The notes under the pieces were generated by a model. It ran no database searches and was not told where the DNA came from. It saw only the letters and a program-made list of their open reading frames with translations. Positions 21,601 through 35,400 of a DNA stretch of 64,000 nucleotides are shown one piece after another. The DNA lies in the NCBI RefSeq assembly GCF_000004195.4, contig NC_030682.2, positions 153,265,510-153,329,509 on the forward strand. Direction: 5' to 3'. The DNA comes from Xenopus tropicalis. Taxonomy: Eukaryota > Chordata > Amphibia > Anura > Pipidae. Made by a program: the position numbers and the translations under genes. The number at the start of each line of letters is the position of its first letter. Position 1 is the stretch's first letter.

Positions 21601-24600
21601 GCCCCTCTGCCAGCCCCCCTGCCATGCCCCTCTGCCAGTCCCTGCCGTGCCCCTCTGCCAATCCCTCTGCCATGCCACTCTGCCAATCCCCCTGCCGTGC
21701 CACTCTGCCAGTCCCCCTGCCGTGCCACTCTGCCAATCCCCCTGCCGTGCCACTCTGCCAGTCCCCCTGCCGTGCCACTCTGCCAATCCCCCTGCCGTGC
21801 CACTCTGCCAATCCCTGCCGTGCCACTCTGCCAGTCTCCCTTGCCGTGCCCCTCTGCCAGTCCCCCTGCCGTGCCCCTCTGCCAATCCCCCTGCCGTGCC
21901 ACTCTGCCAATCCCCCTGCCGTGCCACTCTGCCAATCCCTGCCGTGCCACTCTGCCAGTCCCCCTGCCGTGCCCCTCTGCCAGTCCCCCTGCCGTGCCCC
22001 TCTGCCAGTCCCCCTGCCGTGCCCCTCTGCCAGTCCCCCTGCCGTGCCCCTCTGCCAGTCCCCCTGCCGTGCCACTCTGCCAGTCCCCCTGCCGTGCCAC
22101 TCTGCCAATCCCCCTGCCGTGCCACTCTGCCAATCCCCCTGCCGTGCCCCTCTGCCAGTCCCCCTGCCGTGCCCCTCTGCCAATCCCTCTGCCGTGCCCC
22201 TCTGCCAATCCCCCTGCCGTGCCAATCTGCCAGTTCCTTGCGTGCCCCTCTGCCAGTCCCCCTGCCGTGCCCCTCTGCCAGTCCCCCTGCCGTGCCCCTC
22301 TGCCAGTCCCCCTGCCGTGCCACTCTGCCAGTCCCCCTGCCGTGCCCCTCTGCCAGTCCCCCTGCCGTGCCCCTCTGCCAGTCCCCCTGCCGTGCCACTC
22401 TGCCAGTCCCTCTGCCGTGCCACTCTGCCAGTCCCCCTGCCGTGCCCCTCTGCCAGTCCCCCTGCCGTGCCACTCTGCCAATCCCCCTGCCGTGCCACTC
22501 TGCCAATCCCCCTGCCCGGGAGTTGTAGTCCCCCTGCCATGCCACTCTGCCAGTCCCCCTGCCATGCCACTCTGCCAGTCCCCCTGCCGTGCCCCTCTGC
22601 CAGTCCCCCTGCCGTGCCGCTCTGCCAGTCCCTGCCGTTCCACTCTGCCAGTCCCCCTGCCATGCCACTCTGCCAGTCCCCCTGCCATGCCACTCTGCCA
22701 GTCCCCCTGCCGTGCCCCTCTGCCAGTCCCCCTGCCGTGCCCCTCTGCCAATTCCCCCTGCCGTGCCCCTCTGCCAGTCCCCCTGCCGTGCCACTCTGCC
22801 AGTCCCCCTGCCGTGCCGCTCTGCCAGTCCCCCTGCCGTGCCGCTCTGCCAGTCCCCCTGCCGTGCCGCTCTGCCAGTCCCCCTGCCGTGCCCCTCTGCC
22901 AGTCCCCCTGCCGTGCCCCTCTGCCAGTCCCCCTGCCGTGCCCCTCTGCCAGTCCCCCTGCCGTGCCACTCTGCCAGTCCCCCTGCCGTGCCACTCTGCC
23001 AGTCCCCCTGCCGTGCCCCTCTGCCAGTCCCCCTGCCGTGCCGCTCTGCCAGTCCCTGCCGTTCCACTCTGCCAGTCCCCCTGCCATGCCACTCTGCCAG
23101 TCCCCCTGCCATGCCACTCTGCCAGTCCCCCTGCCGTGCCCCTCTGCCAGTCCCCCTGCCGTGCCGCTCTGCCAGTCCCTGCCGTTCCACTCTGCCAGTC
23201 CCCCTGCCATGCCACTCTGCCAGTCCCCCTGCCATGCCACTCTGCCAGTCCCCCTGCCGTGCCCCTCTGCCAGTCCCTGCCGTGCCACTCTGCCAATCCC
23301 CCTGCCGTGCCACTCTGCCAATCCCCCTGCCGTGCCACTCTGCCAATCCCCCTGCCGTGCCCCTCTGCCAGTCCCCCTGCCGTGCCACTCTGTCAGTCCC
23401 TGCCGTGCCACTCTGCCAATCCCCCTGCCATGCCACTCTGCCAATCCCCCTGCCGTGCCCCTCTGCCAGCCCCCCTGCCATGCCCCTCTGCCAGTCCCTG
23501 CCGTGCCCCTCTGCCAATCCCTCTGCCATGCCACTCTGCCAATCCCCCTGCCGTGCCACTCTGCCAGTCCCCCTGCCGTGCCACTCTGCCAATCCCCCTG
23601 CCGTGCCACTCTGCCAGTCCCCCTGCCGTGCCACTCTGCCAATCCCCCTGCCGTGCCACTCTGCCAATCCCTGCCGTGCCACTCTGCCAGTCTCCCTGCC
23701 GTGCCCCTCTGCCAGTCCCCCTGCCGTGCCCCTCTGCCAATCCCCCTGCCGTGCCACTCTGCCAATCCCCCTGCCGTGCCACTCTGCCAATCCCTGCCAT
23801 GCCACTCTGCCAGTTCCCCTGCCGTGCCCCTCTGCCAGTCCCCCTGCCGTGCCCCTCTGCCAGTCCCCCTGCCGTGCCACTCTGCCAGTCCCCCTGCCGT
23901 GCCACTCTGCCAATCCCCCTGCTGTGCCACTCTGCCAATCCCCCTGCCGTGCCCCTCTGCCAGTCCCCCTGCCGTGCCCCTCTGCCAATCCCTCTGCCGT
24001 GCCCCTCTGCCAATCCCCCTGCCGTGCCACTCTGCCAGTCCCTGCCGTGCCCCTCTGCCAGTCCCCCTGCCGTGCCCCTCTGCCAGTCCCCCTGCCGTGC
24101 CACTCTGCCAGTCCCCCTGCCGTGCCCCTCTGCCAGTCCCCCTGCCGTGCCCCTCTGCCAGTCCCCCTGCCGTGCCACTCTGCCAGTCCCTCTGCCGTGC
24201 CACTCTGCCAGTCCCCCTGCCGTGCCCCTCTGCCAGTCCCCCTGCCGTGCCACTCTGCCAATCCCCCTGCCGTGCCACTCTGCCAATCCCCCTGCCCGGG
24301 AGTTGTAGTCCCCCTGCCATGCCACTCTGCCAGTCCCCCTGCCGTGCCCCTCTGCCAGTCCCCCTGCCGTGCCGCTCTGCCAGTCCCTGCCGTTCCACTC
24401 TGCCAGTCCCCCTGCCATGCCACTCTGCCAGTCCCCCTGCCATGCCACTCTGCCAGTCCCCCTGCCGTGCCCCTCTGCCAGTCCCCCTGCCGTGCCCCTC
24501 TGCCAATCCCCCTGCCGTGCCCCTCTGCCAGTCCCCCTGCCGTGCCACTCTGCCAGTCCCCCTGCCGTGCCGCTCTGCCAGTCCCCCTGCCGTGCCGCTC

Positions 24601-26425
24601 TGCCAGTCCCCCTGCCGTGCCGCTCTGCCAGTCCCCCTGCCGTGCCCCTCTGCCAGTCCCCCTGCCGTGCCCCTCTGCCAGTCCCCCTGCCGTGCCACTC
24701 TGCCAGTCCCCCTGCCGTGCCACTCTGCCAGTCCCCCTGCCGTGCCCCTCTGCCAGTCCCCCTGCCGTGCCGCTCTGCCAGTCCCTGCCGTTCCACTCTG
24801 CCAGTCCCCCTGCCATGCCACTCTGCCAGTCCCCCTGCCGTGCCACTCTGCCAGTCCCCCTGCCGTGCCCCTCTGCCAGTCCCCCTGCCGTGCCCCTCTG
24901 CCAGTCCCCTGCCGTGCCGCTCTGCCAGTCCCCCTGCCGTGCCGCTCTGCCAGTCCCCCTGCCGTGCCGCTCTGCCAGTCCCCCTGCCGTGCCTCTCTGC
25001 CAGTCCCCCTGCCGTGCCCCTCTGCCAGTCCCCCTGCCGTGCCACTCTGCCAGTCCCCCTGCCGTGCCCCTCTGCCAGTCCCCCTGCCGTGCCCCTCTGC
25101 CAGTCCCCCTGCCGTGCCGCTCTGCCAGTCCCCCTGCCGTGCCGCCCTGCCAGTCCCCCTGCCGTGCCACTCTGCCAGTCCCCCTGCCGTGCCCCTCTGC
25201 CAGTCCCCCTGCCGTGCCCCTCTGCCAGTCCCCCTGCCGTGCCGCTCTGCCAGTCCCCCTGCCGTGCCGCCCTGCCAGTCCCCCTGCCGTGCCCCTCTGC
25301 CAGTCCCCCTGCCGTGCCGCTCTGCCAGTCCCCCTGCCGTGCCGCTCTGCCAGTCCCCCTGCCGTGCCCCTCTGCCAGTCCCCCTGCCGTGCCCCTCTGC
25401 CAGTCCCCCTGCCGTGCCACTCTGCCAGTCCCCCTGCCGTGCCCCTCTGCCAGTCCCCCTGCCGTGCCGCTCTGCCAGTCCCTGCCGTTCCACTCTGCCA
25501 GTCCCCCTGCCATGCCACTCTGCCAGTCCCCCTGCCATGCCACTCTGCCAGTCCCCCTGCCGTGCCCCTCTGCCAGTCCCCCTGCCGTGCCGCTCTGCCA
25601 GTCCCTGCCGTTCCACTCTGCCAGTCCCCCTGCCATGCCACTCTGCCAGTCCCCCTGCCATGCCACTCTGCCAGTCCCCCTGCCGTGCCCCTCTGCCAGT
25701 CCCTGCCGTGCCACTCTGCCAATCCCCCTGCCGTGCCACTCTGCCAATCCCCCTGCCGTGCCACTCTGCCAATCCCCCTGCCGTGCCCCTCTGCCAGTCC
25801 CCCTGCCGTGCCCCTCTGCCAGTCCCCCTGCCGTGCCCCTCTGCCAGTCCCCCTGCCGTGCCCCTCTGCCAGTCCCCCTGCCGTGCCGCTCTGCCAGTCC
25901 CCCTGCCGTGCCGCCCTGCCAGTCCCCCTGCCGTGCCACTCTGCCAGTCCCCCTGCCGTGCCACTCTGCCAGTCCCCCTGCCGTGCCCCTCTGCCAGTCC
26001 CCCTGCCGTGCCCCTCTGCCAGTCCCCCTGCCGTGCCGCTCTGCCAGTCCCCCTGCCGTGCCGCCCTGCCAGTCCCCCTGCCGTGCCCCTCTGCCAGTCC
26101 CCCTGCCGTGCCGCTCTGCCAGTCCCCCTGCCGTGCCGCCCTGCCAGTCCCCCTGCCGTGCCGCTCTGCCAGTCCCCCTGCCGTGCCGCTTTGCCAGTCC
26201 CCCTGCCGTGCCGCTCTGCCAGTCCCCCTGCCGTGCCACTCTGCCAGTCCCCCTGCCGTGCCCCTCTGCCAGTCCCCCTGCCGTGCCGCTCTGCCAGTCC
26301 CTGCCGTTCCGCTCTGCCAGTCCCCCTGCCATGCCACTCTGCCAGTCCCCCTGCCATGCCACTCTGCCAGTCCCCCTGCCGTGCCCCTCTGCCAGTCCCC
26401 CTGCCGTGCCCCTCTGCCAATCCCC
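18583..26425. repeat. 7.8-kb satellite of 25-bp units, LINE-derived
   Basis: About 310 copies of a 25-bp unit (tctgccagtccccctgccgt then gcccc). The first copies are continuous with the LINE reading frame (PAVPLCQS). Because 25 is not a multiple of three and the unit has no stop in any register, several frames on both strands stay open for thousands of bases; these are not genes. Copies that are shorter (ccctgcc for ccccctgcc) shift the frame. Larger blocks recur: the interruption cccgggagttgtagtcc occurs near 22515 and again near 24295, about 1,780 bp apart. Confidence 0.95.
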
Positions 26426-26428
26426 CAC

Positions 26429-29400
26429 TACAACTCCCAGGGTGCAAGGGCTGCATAGTCACGCGGGGTTTCCCGGGACTACAACTCCCAGGGTGCAAGG
26501 GCTGCCGCATAGTCACACGGGGTTTCCCGGGACTACAACTCCCAGGGTGCAAGGGCTGCCGCATAGTCACACAGGGTTTCCCGGGACTACAACTCCCAGG
26601 GTGCAAGGGCTGCCGCATAGTCACGCGGGGTTTCCCGGGACTACAACTCCCAGGGTGCAAGGGCTGCCGCATAGTCACACGGGGTTTCCCGGGACTACAA
26701 CTCCCAGGGTGCAAGGGCTGCCGCATAGTCACACGGGGTTTCCCGGGACTACAACTCCCAGGGTGCAAGGGCTGCCGCATAGTCACACGGGGTTTCCCGG
26801 GACTACAACTCCCAGGGTGCAAGGGCTGCCGCATAGTCACACAGGGTTTCCCGGGACTACAACTCCCAGGGTGCAAGGGCTGCATAGTCACACGGGGTTT
26901 CCCGGAACTACAACTCCCAGGGTGCAAGGGCTGCCGCATAGTCACACGGGGTTTCCCGGGACTACAACTCCCAGGGTGCAAGGGCTGCATAGTCACACGG
27001 GGTTTCCCGGGACTACAACTCCCAGGGTGCAAGGGCTGCCGCATAGTCACACGGGGTTTCCCGGGACTACAACTCCCAGGGTGCAAGGGCTGCATAGTCA
27101 CATGGGTTTCCCAGGACTACAACTCCCAGGGTGCAAGGGCTGCCGCATAGTCACACGGGGTTTCCTGGGACTACAACTCCCAGGGTGCAAGGGCTGCATA
27201 GTCACACGGGGTTTCCCGGGACTACAACTCCCAGGGTGCAAGGGCTGCATAGTCACACGGGGTTTCCCGGGACTACAACTCCCAGGGTGCAAGGGCTGCC
27301 GCATAGTCACACGGGGTTTCCCAGGACTACAACTCCCAGGGTGCAAGGGCTGCCGCATAGTCACACAGGGTTTCCCGGGACTACAACTCCCAGGGTGCAA
27401 GGGCTGCATAGTCACACGGGGTTTCCCGGGACTACAACTCCCAGGGTGCAAGGGCTGCCGCATAGTCACACAGGGTTTCCCGGGACTACAACTCCCAGGG
27501 TGCAAGGGCTGCCGCATAGTCACACAGGGTTTCCCGGGACTACAACTCCCAGGGTGCAAGGGCTGCATAGTCACACGGGGTTTCCCGGGACTACAACTCC
27601 CAGGGTGCAAGGGCTGCCGCATAGTCACACGGGGTTTCCCGGGACTACAACTCCAGGGTGCAAGGGCTGCCGCATAGTCACACGGGGTTTCCCGGGACTA
27701 CAACTCCCAGGGTGCAAGGGCTGCATAGTCACATGGGGTTTCCCAGGACTACAACTCCCAGGGTGCAAGGGCTGCCGCATAGTCACATGGGGTTTCCCGG
27801 GACTACAACTCCCAGGGTGCAAGGGCTGCCGCATAGTCACACGGGGTTTCCCGGGACTACAACTCCCAGGGTGCAAGGGCTGCCGCATAGTCACACGGGG
27901 TTTCCCGGGACTACAACTCCCAGGGTGCAAGGGCTGCCGCATAGTCACACGGGGTTTCCCGGGACTACAACTCCCAGGGTGCAAGGGCTGCCGCATAGTC
28001 ACACGGGGTTCCCAGGACTACAACTCCCAGGGTGCAAGGGCTGCCGCATAGTCACACGGGGTTTCCCAGGACTACAACTCCCAGGGTGCAAGGGCTGCCG
28101 CATAGTCACACGGGGTTTCCCAGGACTACAACTCCCAGGGTGCAAGGGCTGCCGCATAGTCACACGGGGTTTCCCGGGACTACAACTCCCAGGGTGCAAG
28201 GGCTGCATAGTCACACGGGGTTTCCCGGGACTACAACTCCCAGGGTGCAAGGGCTGCCGCATAGTCACACGGGGTTTCCCGGGACTACAACTCCCAGGGT
28301 GCAAGGGCTGCATAGTCACACGGGGTTTCCCAGGACTACAACTCCCAGGGTGCAAGGGCTGCATAGTCACACGGGGTTTCCCGGGACTACAACTCCCAGG
28401 GTGCAAGGGCTGCCGCATAGTCACACGGGGTTTCCCGGGACTACAACTCCCAGGGTGCAAGGGCTGCCGCATAGTCACACGGGGTTTCCCGGGACTACAA
28501 CTCCCAGGGTGCAAGGGCTGCCGCATAGTCACACGGGGTTTCCCGGGACTACAACTCCCAGGGTGCAAGGGCTGCCGCATAGTCACACGGGGTTTCCCGG
28601 GACTACAACTCCCAGGGTGCAAGGGCTGCCGCATAGTCACACGGGGTTTCCCGGGACTACAACTCCCAGGGTGCAAGGGCTGCCGCATAGTCACACGGGG
28701 TTCCCGGACTACAACTCCCAGGGTGCAAGGGCTGCCGCATAGTCACACGGGGTTTCCCGGGACTACAACTCCCAGGGTGCAAGGGCTGCCGCATAGTCAC
28801 ACATTGGTTTCCCGGGACTACAACTCCCAGGGTGCAAGGGCTGCATAGTCACACGGGGTTTCCCGGGACTACAACTCCCAGGGTGCAAGGGCTGCTGCAT
28901 AGTCGCGCGGGGTTTCCCGGGACTACAAACTCCCAGGGTGCAAGGGCTGCATAGTCACACGGGGTTTCCCGGGACTACAACTCCCAGGGTGCAAGGGCTG
29001 CATAGTCACACGGGGTTTCCCGGGACTACAACTCCCAGGGTGCAAGGGCTGCCGCATAGTCACGCGGGGTTTCCCAGGACTACAACTCCCAGGGTGCAAG
29101 GGCTGCCGCATAGTCACACGGGGTTTCCCGGGACTACAACTCCCAGGGTGCAAGGGCTGCATAGTCACACGGGGTTTCCCGGGACTACAACTCCCAGGGT
29201 GCAAGGGCTGCCGCATAGTCACACAGGGTTTCCCGGGTCTACAACTCCCAGGGTGCAAGGGCTGCATAGTCACACGGGGTTTCCCGGGACTACAACTCCC
29301 AGGGTGCAAGGGCTGCATAGTCACACGGGGTTTCCCGGGACTACAACTCCCAGGGTGCAAGGGCTGCCGCATAGTCACACAGGGTTTCCCGGGTCTACAA

Positions 29401-32400
29401 CTCCCAGGGTGCAAGGGCTGCCGCATAGTCACACGGGGTTTCCTGGGACTACAACTCCCAGGGTGCAAGGGCTGCCGCATAGTCACACGGGGTTTCCCGG
29501 GACTACAACTCCCAGGGTGCAAGGGCTGTCGCATAGTCACACAGGGTTTCCCGGGTCTACAACTCCCAGGGTGCAAGGGCTGCCGCATAGTCACACAGGG
29601 TTTCCCGGGTCTACAACTCCCAGGATGCAAGGGCTGTCGCATAGTCGCGCAGGGTTTCCCGGGTCTACAACTCCCAGGGTGCAAGGGCTGCCGCATAGTC
29701 ACACAGGGTTTCCCGGGTCTACAACTCCCAGGGTGCAAGGGCTGCCGCATAGTCACACGGGGTTTCCCGGGACTACAACTCCCAGGGTGCAAGGGCTGCC
29801 GCATAGTCACACAGGGTTTCCCGGGACTACAACTCCCAGGGTGCAAGGGCTGTCGCATAGTCGCGCAGGGTTTCCCGGGTCTACAACTCCCAGGATGCAA
29901 GGGCTGCATAGTCGCGCAGGGTTTCCCGGGTCTACAACTCCCAGGGTGCAAGGGCTGCCGCATAGTCACACAGGGTTTCCCGGGTCTACAACTCCCAGGG
30001 TGCAAGGGCTGCATAGTCACACGGGGTTTCCCGGGACTACAACTCCCAGGGTGCAAGGGCTGCCGCATAGTCACACAGGGTTTCCCGGGACTACAACTCC
30101 CAGGGTGCAAGGGCTGCCGCATAGTCACACGGGGTTTCCCGCGACTACAACTCCCAGGGTGCAAGGGCTGCCGCATAGTCGCGCGGGGTTTCCCGGGACT
30201 ACAACTCCCAGGGTGCAAGGGCTGCCGCATAGTCACATGGGGTTTCCCGGGTCTACAACTCCCAGGGTGCAAGGGCTGCCGCATAGTCACATGGGGTTTC
30301 CCGGGACTACAACTCCCAGGGTGCAAGGGCTGCCGCATAGTCACACGGGGTTTCCCCGGACTACAACTCCCAGGGTGCAAGGGCTGCCGCATAGTCGCGC
30401 GGAGTTTCCCGGGACTACAACTCCCAGGGTGCAAGGGCTGCCGCATAGTCACACGGGGTTTCCCGGACTACAAACTCCCAGGGTGCAAGGGCTGCCGCAT
30501 AGTCACGCGGGGTTTCCCGGGACTACAACTCCCAGGGTGCAAGGGCTGCATAGTCACGCGGGGTTTCCCGGGACTACAACTCCCAGGGTGCAAGGGCTGC
30601 CGCATAGTCACACAGGGTTTCCCGGGACTACAACTCCCAGGGTGCAAGGGCTGCCGCATAGTCACATGGGGTTTCCCGGACTACAACTCCCAGGGTGCAA
30701 GGGCTGCCGCATAGTCACGCGGGGTTTCCCGGGACTACAACTCCCAGGGTGCAAGGGCTGCCGCATAGTCACACAGGGTTTCCCGGGACTACAACTCCCA
30801 GGGTGCAAGGGCTGCCGCATAGTCACACGGGGTTTCCCGGGACTACAACTCCCAGGGTGCAAGGGCTGCCGCATAGTCGCGCGGGGTTTCCCGGGACTAC
30901 AACTCCCAGGGTGCAAGGGCTGCCGCATAGTCACACGGGGTTTCCCGGGACTACAACTCCCAGGGTGCAAGGGCTGCATAGTCACACGGGGTTTCCCAGG
31001 ACTACAACTCCCAGGGTGCAAGGGCTGCCGCATAGTCACACGGGGTTTCCCGGGACTACAACTCCCAGGGTGCAAGGGCTGCCGCATAGTCACGCGGGGT
31101 TTCCCGGGACTACAACTCCCAGGGTGCAAGGGCTGCATAGTCACACGGGGTTTCCCAGGACTACAACTCCCAGGGTGCAAGGGCTGCCGCATAGTCACAC
31201 GGGGTTTCCCGGGACTACAACTCCCAGGGTGCAAGGGCTGCCGCATAGTCACGCGGGGTTTCCCGGGACTACAACTCCCAGGGTGCAAGGGCTGCATAGT
31301 CACACGGGGTTTCCCAGGACTACAACTCCCAGGGTGCAAGGGCTGCCGCATAGTCACACGGGGTTTCCCGGGACTACAACTCCCAGGGTGCAAGGGCTGC
31401 CGCATAGTCACACGGGGTTTCCCGGGACTACAACTCCCAGGGTGCAAGGGCTGCCGCATAGTCACACGGGGTTTCCCGGGACTACAACTCCCAGGGTGCA
31501 AGGGCTGCCGCATAGTCACGCGGGGTTTCCCAGGACTACAACTCCCAGGGTGCAAGGGCTGCATAGTCGCGCGGGGTTCCCGGGACTACAACTCCCAGGG
31601 TGCAAGGGCTGCATAGTCGCGCGGGGTTTCCCGGGACTACAACTCCCAGGGTGCAAGGGCTGCATAGTCACACGGGGTTTCCCGGGACTACAACTCCCAG
31701 GGTGCAAGGGCTGCCGCATAGTCACGCGGGGTTTCCCGGGACTACAACTCCCAGGGTGCAAGGGCTGCATAGTCACACGGGGTTTCCCGGGACTACAACT
31801 CCCAGGGTGCAAGGGCTGCATAGTCACACGGGGTTTCCCGCGACTACAACTCCCAGGGTGCAAGGGCTGCATAGTCACGCGGGGTTTCCTGGGACTACAA
31901 CTCCCAGGGTGCAAGGGCTGCCGCATAGTCGCGCGGGGTTTCCCGGGACTACAACTCCCAGGGTGCAAGGGCTGCCGCATAGTCACACGGGGTTTCCTGG
32001 GACTACAACTCCCAGGGTGCAAGGGCTGCCGCATAGTCACGCGGGGTTTCCTGGGACTACAACTCCCAGGGTGCAAGGGCTGCCGCATAGTCACACGGGG
32101 TTTCCCGGGACTACAACTCCCAGGGTGCAAGGGCTGCCGCAATATCACACAGGGTTTCCCGGGACTACAACTCCCAGGGTGCAAGGGCTGCCGCATAGTC
32201 ACACGGGGTTTCCCGGACTACAACTCCCAGGGTGCAAGGGCTGCATAGTCACACGGGGTTTCCCAGGACTACAACTCCCAGGGTGCAAGGGCTGCATAGT
32301 CACACGGGGTTTCCCGGGACTACAACTCCCAGGGTGCAAGGGCTGCCGCATAGTCGCGCGGGGTTTCCCGGGACTACAACTCCCAGGGTGCAAGGGCTGC

Positions 32401-35400
32401 TGCATAGTCACACGGGGTTTCCCGGGACTACAACTCCCAGGGTGCAAGGGCTGCCGCATAGTCACACGGGGTTTCCCGGGACTACAACTCCCAGGGTGCA
32501 AGGGCTGCTGCATAGTCGCGCGGGGTTTCCCGGGACTACAACTCCCAGGGTGCAAGGGCTGCCGCATAGTCACACGGGTTTCCGGGAGTACAACTCCCAG
32601 GGTGCAAGGGCTGCCGCATAGTCACGCGGGGTTTCCCGGGACTACAACTCCCAGGGTGCAAGGGCTGCCGCATAGTCACACGGGGTTTCCCGGGACTACA
32701 ACTCCCAGGGTGCAAGGGCTGCCGCATAGTCACGCGGGGTTTCCCGGGACTACAACTCCCAGGGTGCAAGGGCTGCCGCATAGTCACGCGGGGTTTCCCG
32801 GGACTACAACTCCCAGGGTGCAAGGGCTGCCGCATAGTCACGCGGGGTTTCCCGGGACTACAACTCCCAGGGTGCAAGGGCTGCATAGTCACACGGGGTT
32901 TCCCGGGACTACAACTCCCAGGGTGCAAGGGCTGCATAGTCACACGGGGTTTCCCGGGACTACAACTCCCAGGGTGCAAGGGCTGCCGCATAGTCACGCG
33001 GGGTTTCCCGGGACTACAACTCCCAGGGTGCAAGGGCTGCATAGTCACACGGGGTTTCCCGGGACTACAACTCCCAGGGTGCAAGGGCTGCATAGTCACA
33101 CGGGGTTTCCCGGGACTACAACTCCCAGGGTGCAAGGGCTGCCGCATAGTCACACAGGGTTTCCCAGGACTACAACTCCCAGGGTGCAAGGGCTGCCGCA
33201 TAGTCACACGGGGTTTCCCGCGACTACAACTCCCAGGGTGCAAGGGCTGCCGCATAGTCACACGGGGTTTCCCAGGACTACAACTCCCAGGGTGCAAGGG
33301 CTGCCGCATAGTCACACGGGGTTTCCCGGGACTACAACTCCCAGGGTGCAAGGGCTGCCGCATAGTCACACGGGGTTTCCCGGGACTACAACTCCCAGGG
33401 TGCAAGGGCTGCCGCATAGTCACACGGGGTTTCCCGGGACTACAACTCCCAGGGTGCAAGGGCTGCCGCATAGTCACACGGGGTTTCCCGGGACTACAAC
33501 TCCCAGGGTGCAAGGGCTGCCGCATAGTCACGCGGGGTTTCCCAGGACTACAACTCCCAGGGTGCAAGGGCTGCCGCATAGTCACGCGGGGTTTCCCGGG
33601 ACTACAACTCCCAGGGTGCAAGGGCTGCCGCATAGTCACACGGGGTTTCCCGGGACTACAACTCCCAGGGTGCAAGGGCTGCCGCATAGTCACACGGGTT
33701 TCCCGGACTACAACTCCCAGGGTGCAAGGGCTGCCGCATAGTCACACGGGGTTTCCCGGGACTACAACTCCCAGGGTGCAAGGGCTGCCGCATAGTCACA
33801 CGGGGTTTCCCGGGACTACAACTCCCAGGGTGCAAGGGCTGCCGCATAGTCGCGCGGGGTTTCCCGGGACTACAACTCCCAGGGTGCAAGGGCTGCATAG
33901 TCACACGGGGTTTCCCGGGACTACAACTCCCAGGGTGCAAGGGCTGCCGCATAGTCACACGGGGTTTCCCGGGACTACAACTCCCAGGGTGCAAGGGCTG
34001 CATAGTCACACGGGGTTTCCCGGGACTACAACTCCCAGGGTGCAAGGGCTGCCGCATAGTCACACGGGGTTTCCCAGGACTACAACTCCCAGGGTGCAAG
34101 GGCTGCCGCATAGTCGCGCGGGGTTTGCCAGGACTACAACTCCCAGGGTGCAAGGGCTGCATAGTCACACGGGGTTTCCCGGGACTACAACTCCCAGGGT
34201 GCAAGGGCTGCCGCATAGTCACACGGGGTTTCCCGGGACTACAACTCCCAGGGTGCAAGGGCTGCCGCATAGTCACACGGGGTTTCCCGGGACTACAACT
34301 CCCAGGGTGCAAGGGCTGCCGCATAGTCACACGGGGTTTCCCAGGACTACAACTCCCAGGGTGCAAGGGCTGCCGCATAGTCACGTGGGGTTTCCCGGGA
34401 CTACAACTCCCAGGGTGCAAGGGCTGCCGCATAGTCACGCGGGGTTTCCCGGGACTACAACTCCCAGGGTGCAAGGGCTGCCGCATAGTCACGCGGGGTT
34501 TCCCGGGACTACAACTCCCAGGGTGCAAGGGCTGCCGCATAGTCACGCGGGTTTCCCGGGACTACAACTCCAGGGTGCAAGGGCTGCCGCATAGTCACAC
34601 GGGGTTTCCCGGGACTACAACTCCCAGGGTGCAAGGGCTGCCGCATAGTCACGTGGGGTTTCCCGGGACTACAACTCCCAGGGTGCAAGGGCTGCCGCAT
34701 AGTCACGCGGGGTTTCCCGGGATTACAACTCCCAGGGTGCAAGGGCTGCTGCATAGTCACACGGGGTTTCCCGGGACTACAACTCCCAGGGTGCAAGGGC
34801 TGCCGCATAGTCACGTGGGTTTCCCGGGACTACAACTCCCAGGGTGCAAGGGCTGCCGCATAGTCACACGGGGTTTCCCGGGACTACAACTCCCAGGGTG
34901 CAAGGGCTGCCGCATAGTCACGCGGGGTTTCCCGGGACTACAACTCCCAGGGTGCAAGGGCTGCTGCATAGTCACGCGGGGTTTCCCGGGACTACAACTC
35001 CCAGGGTGCAAGGGCTGCCGCATAGTCACGCGGGGTTTCCCGGGACTACAACTCCCAGGGTGCAAGGGCTGCCGCATAGTCACGCGGGGTTTCCCGGGAC
35101 TACAACTCCCAGGGTGCAAGGGCTGCCGCATAGTCACACGGGGTTTCCCGGGACTACAACTCCCAGGGTGCAAGGGCTGCCGCATAGTCACGCGGGGTTT
35201 CCCGGGACTACAACTCCCAGGGTGCAAGGGCTGCCGCATAGTCACACGGGGTTTCCCGGGACTACAACTCCCAGGGTGCAAGGGCTGCCGCATAGTCACA
35301 CGGGGTTTCCCGGGACTACAACTCCCAGGGTGCAAGGGCTGCCGCATAGTCACGCGGGGTTTCCCAGGACTACAACTCCCAGGGTGCAAGGGCTGCCGCA

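Noticed and set aside
18541..27150. Open frame of 2,869 codons on the plus strand and similar ones on the minus strand
   Set aside because: It is a stop-free reading of 25-bp and 51/54-bp satellites; comparable frames exist in other registers and strands, and only the first few dozen residues (the LINE piece) resemble a protein.
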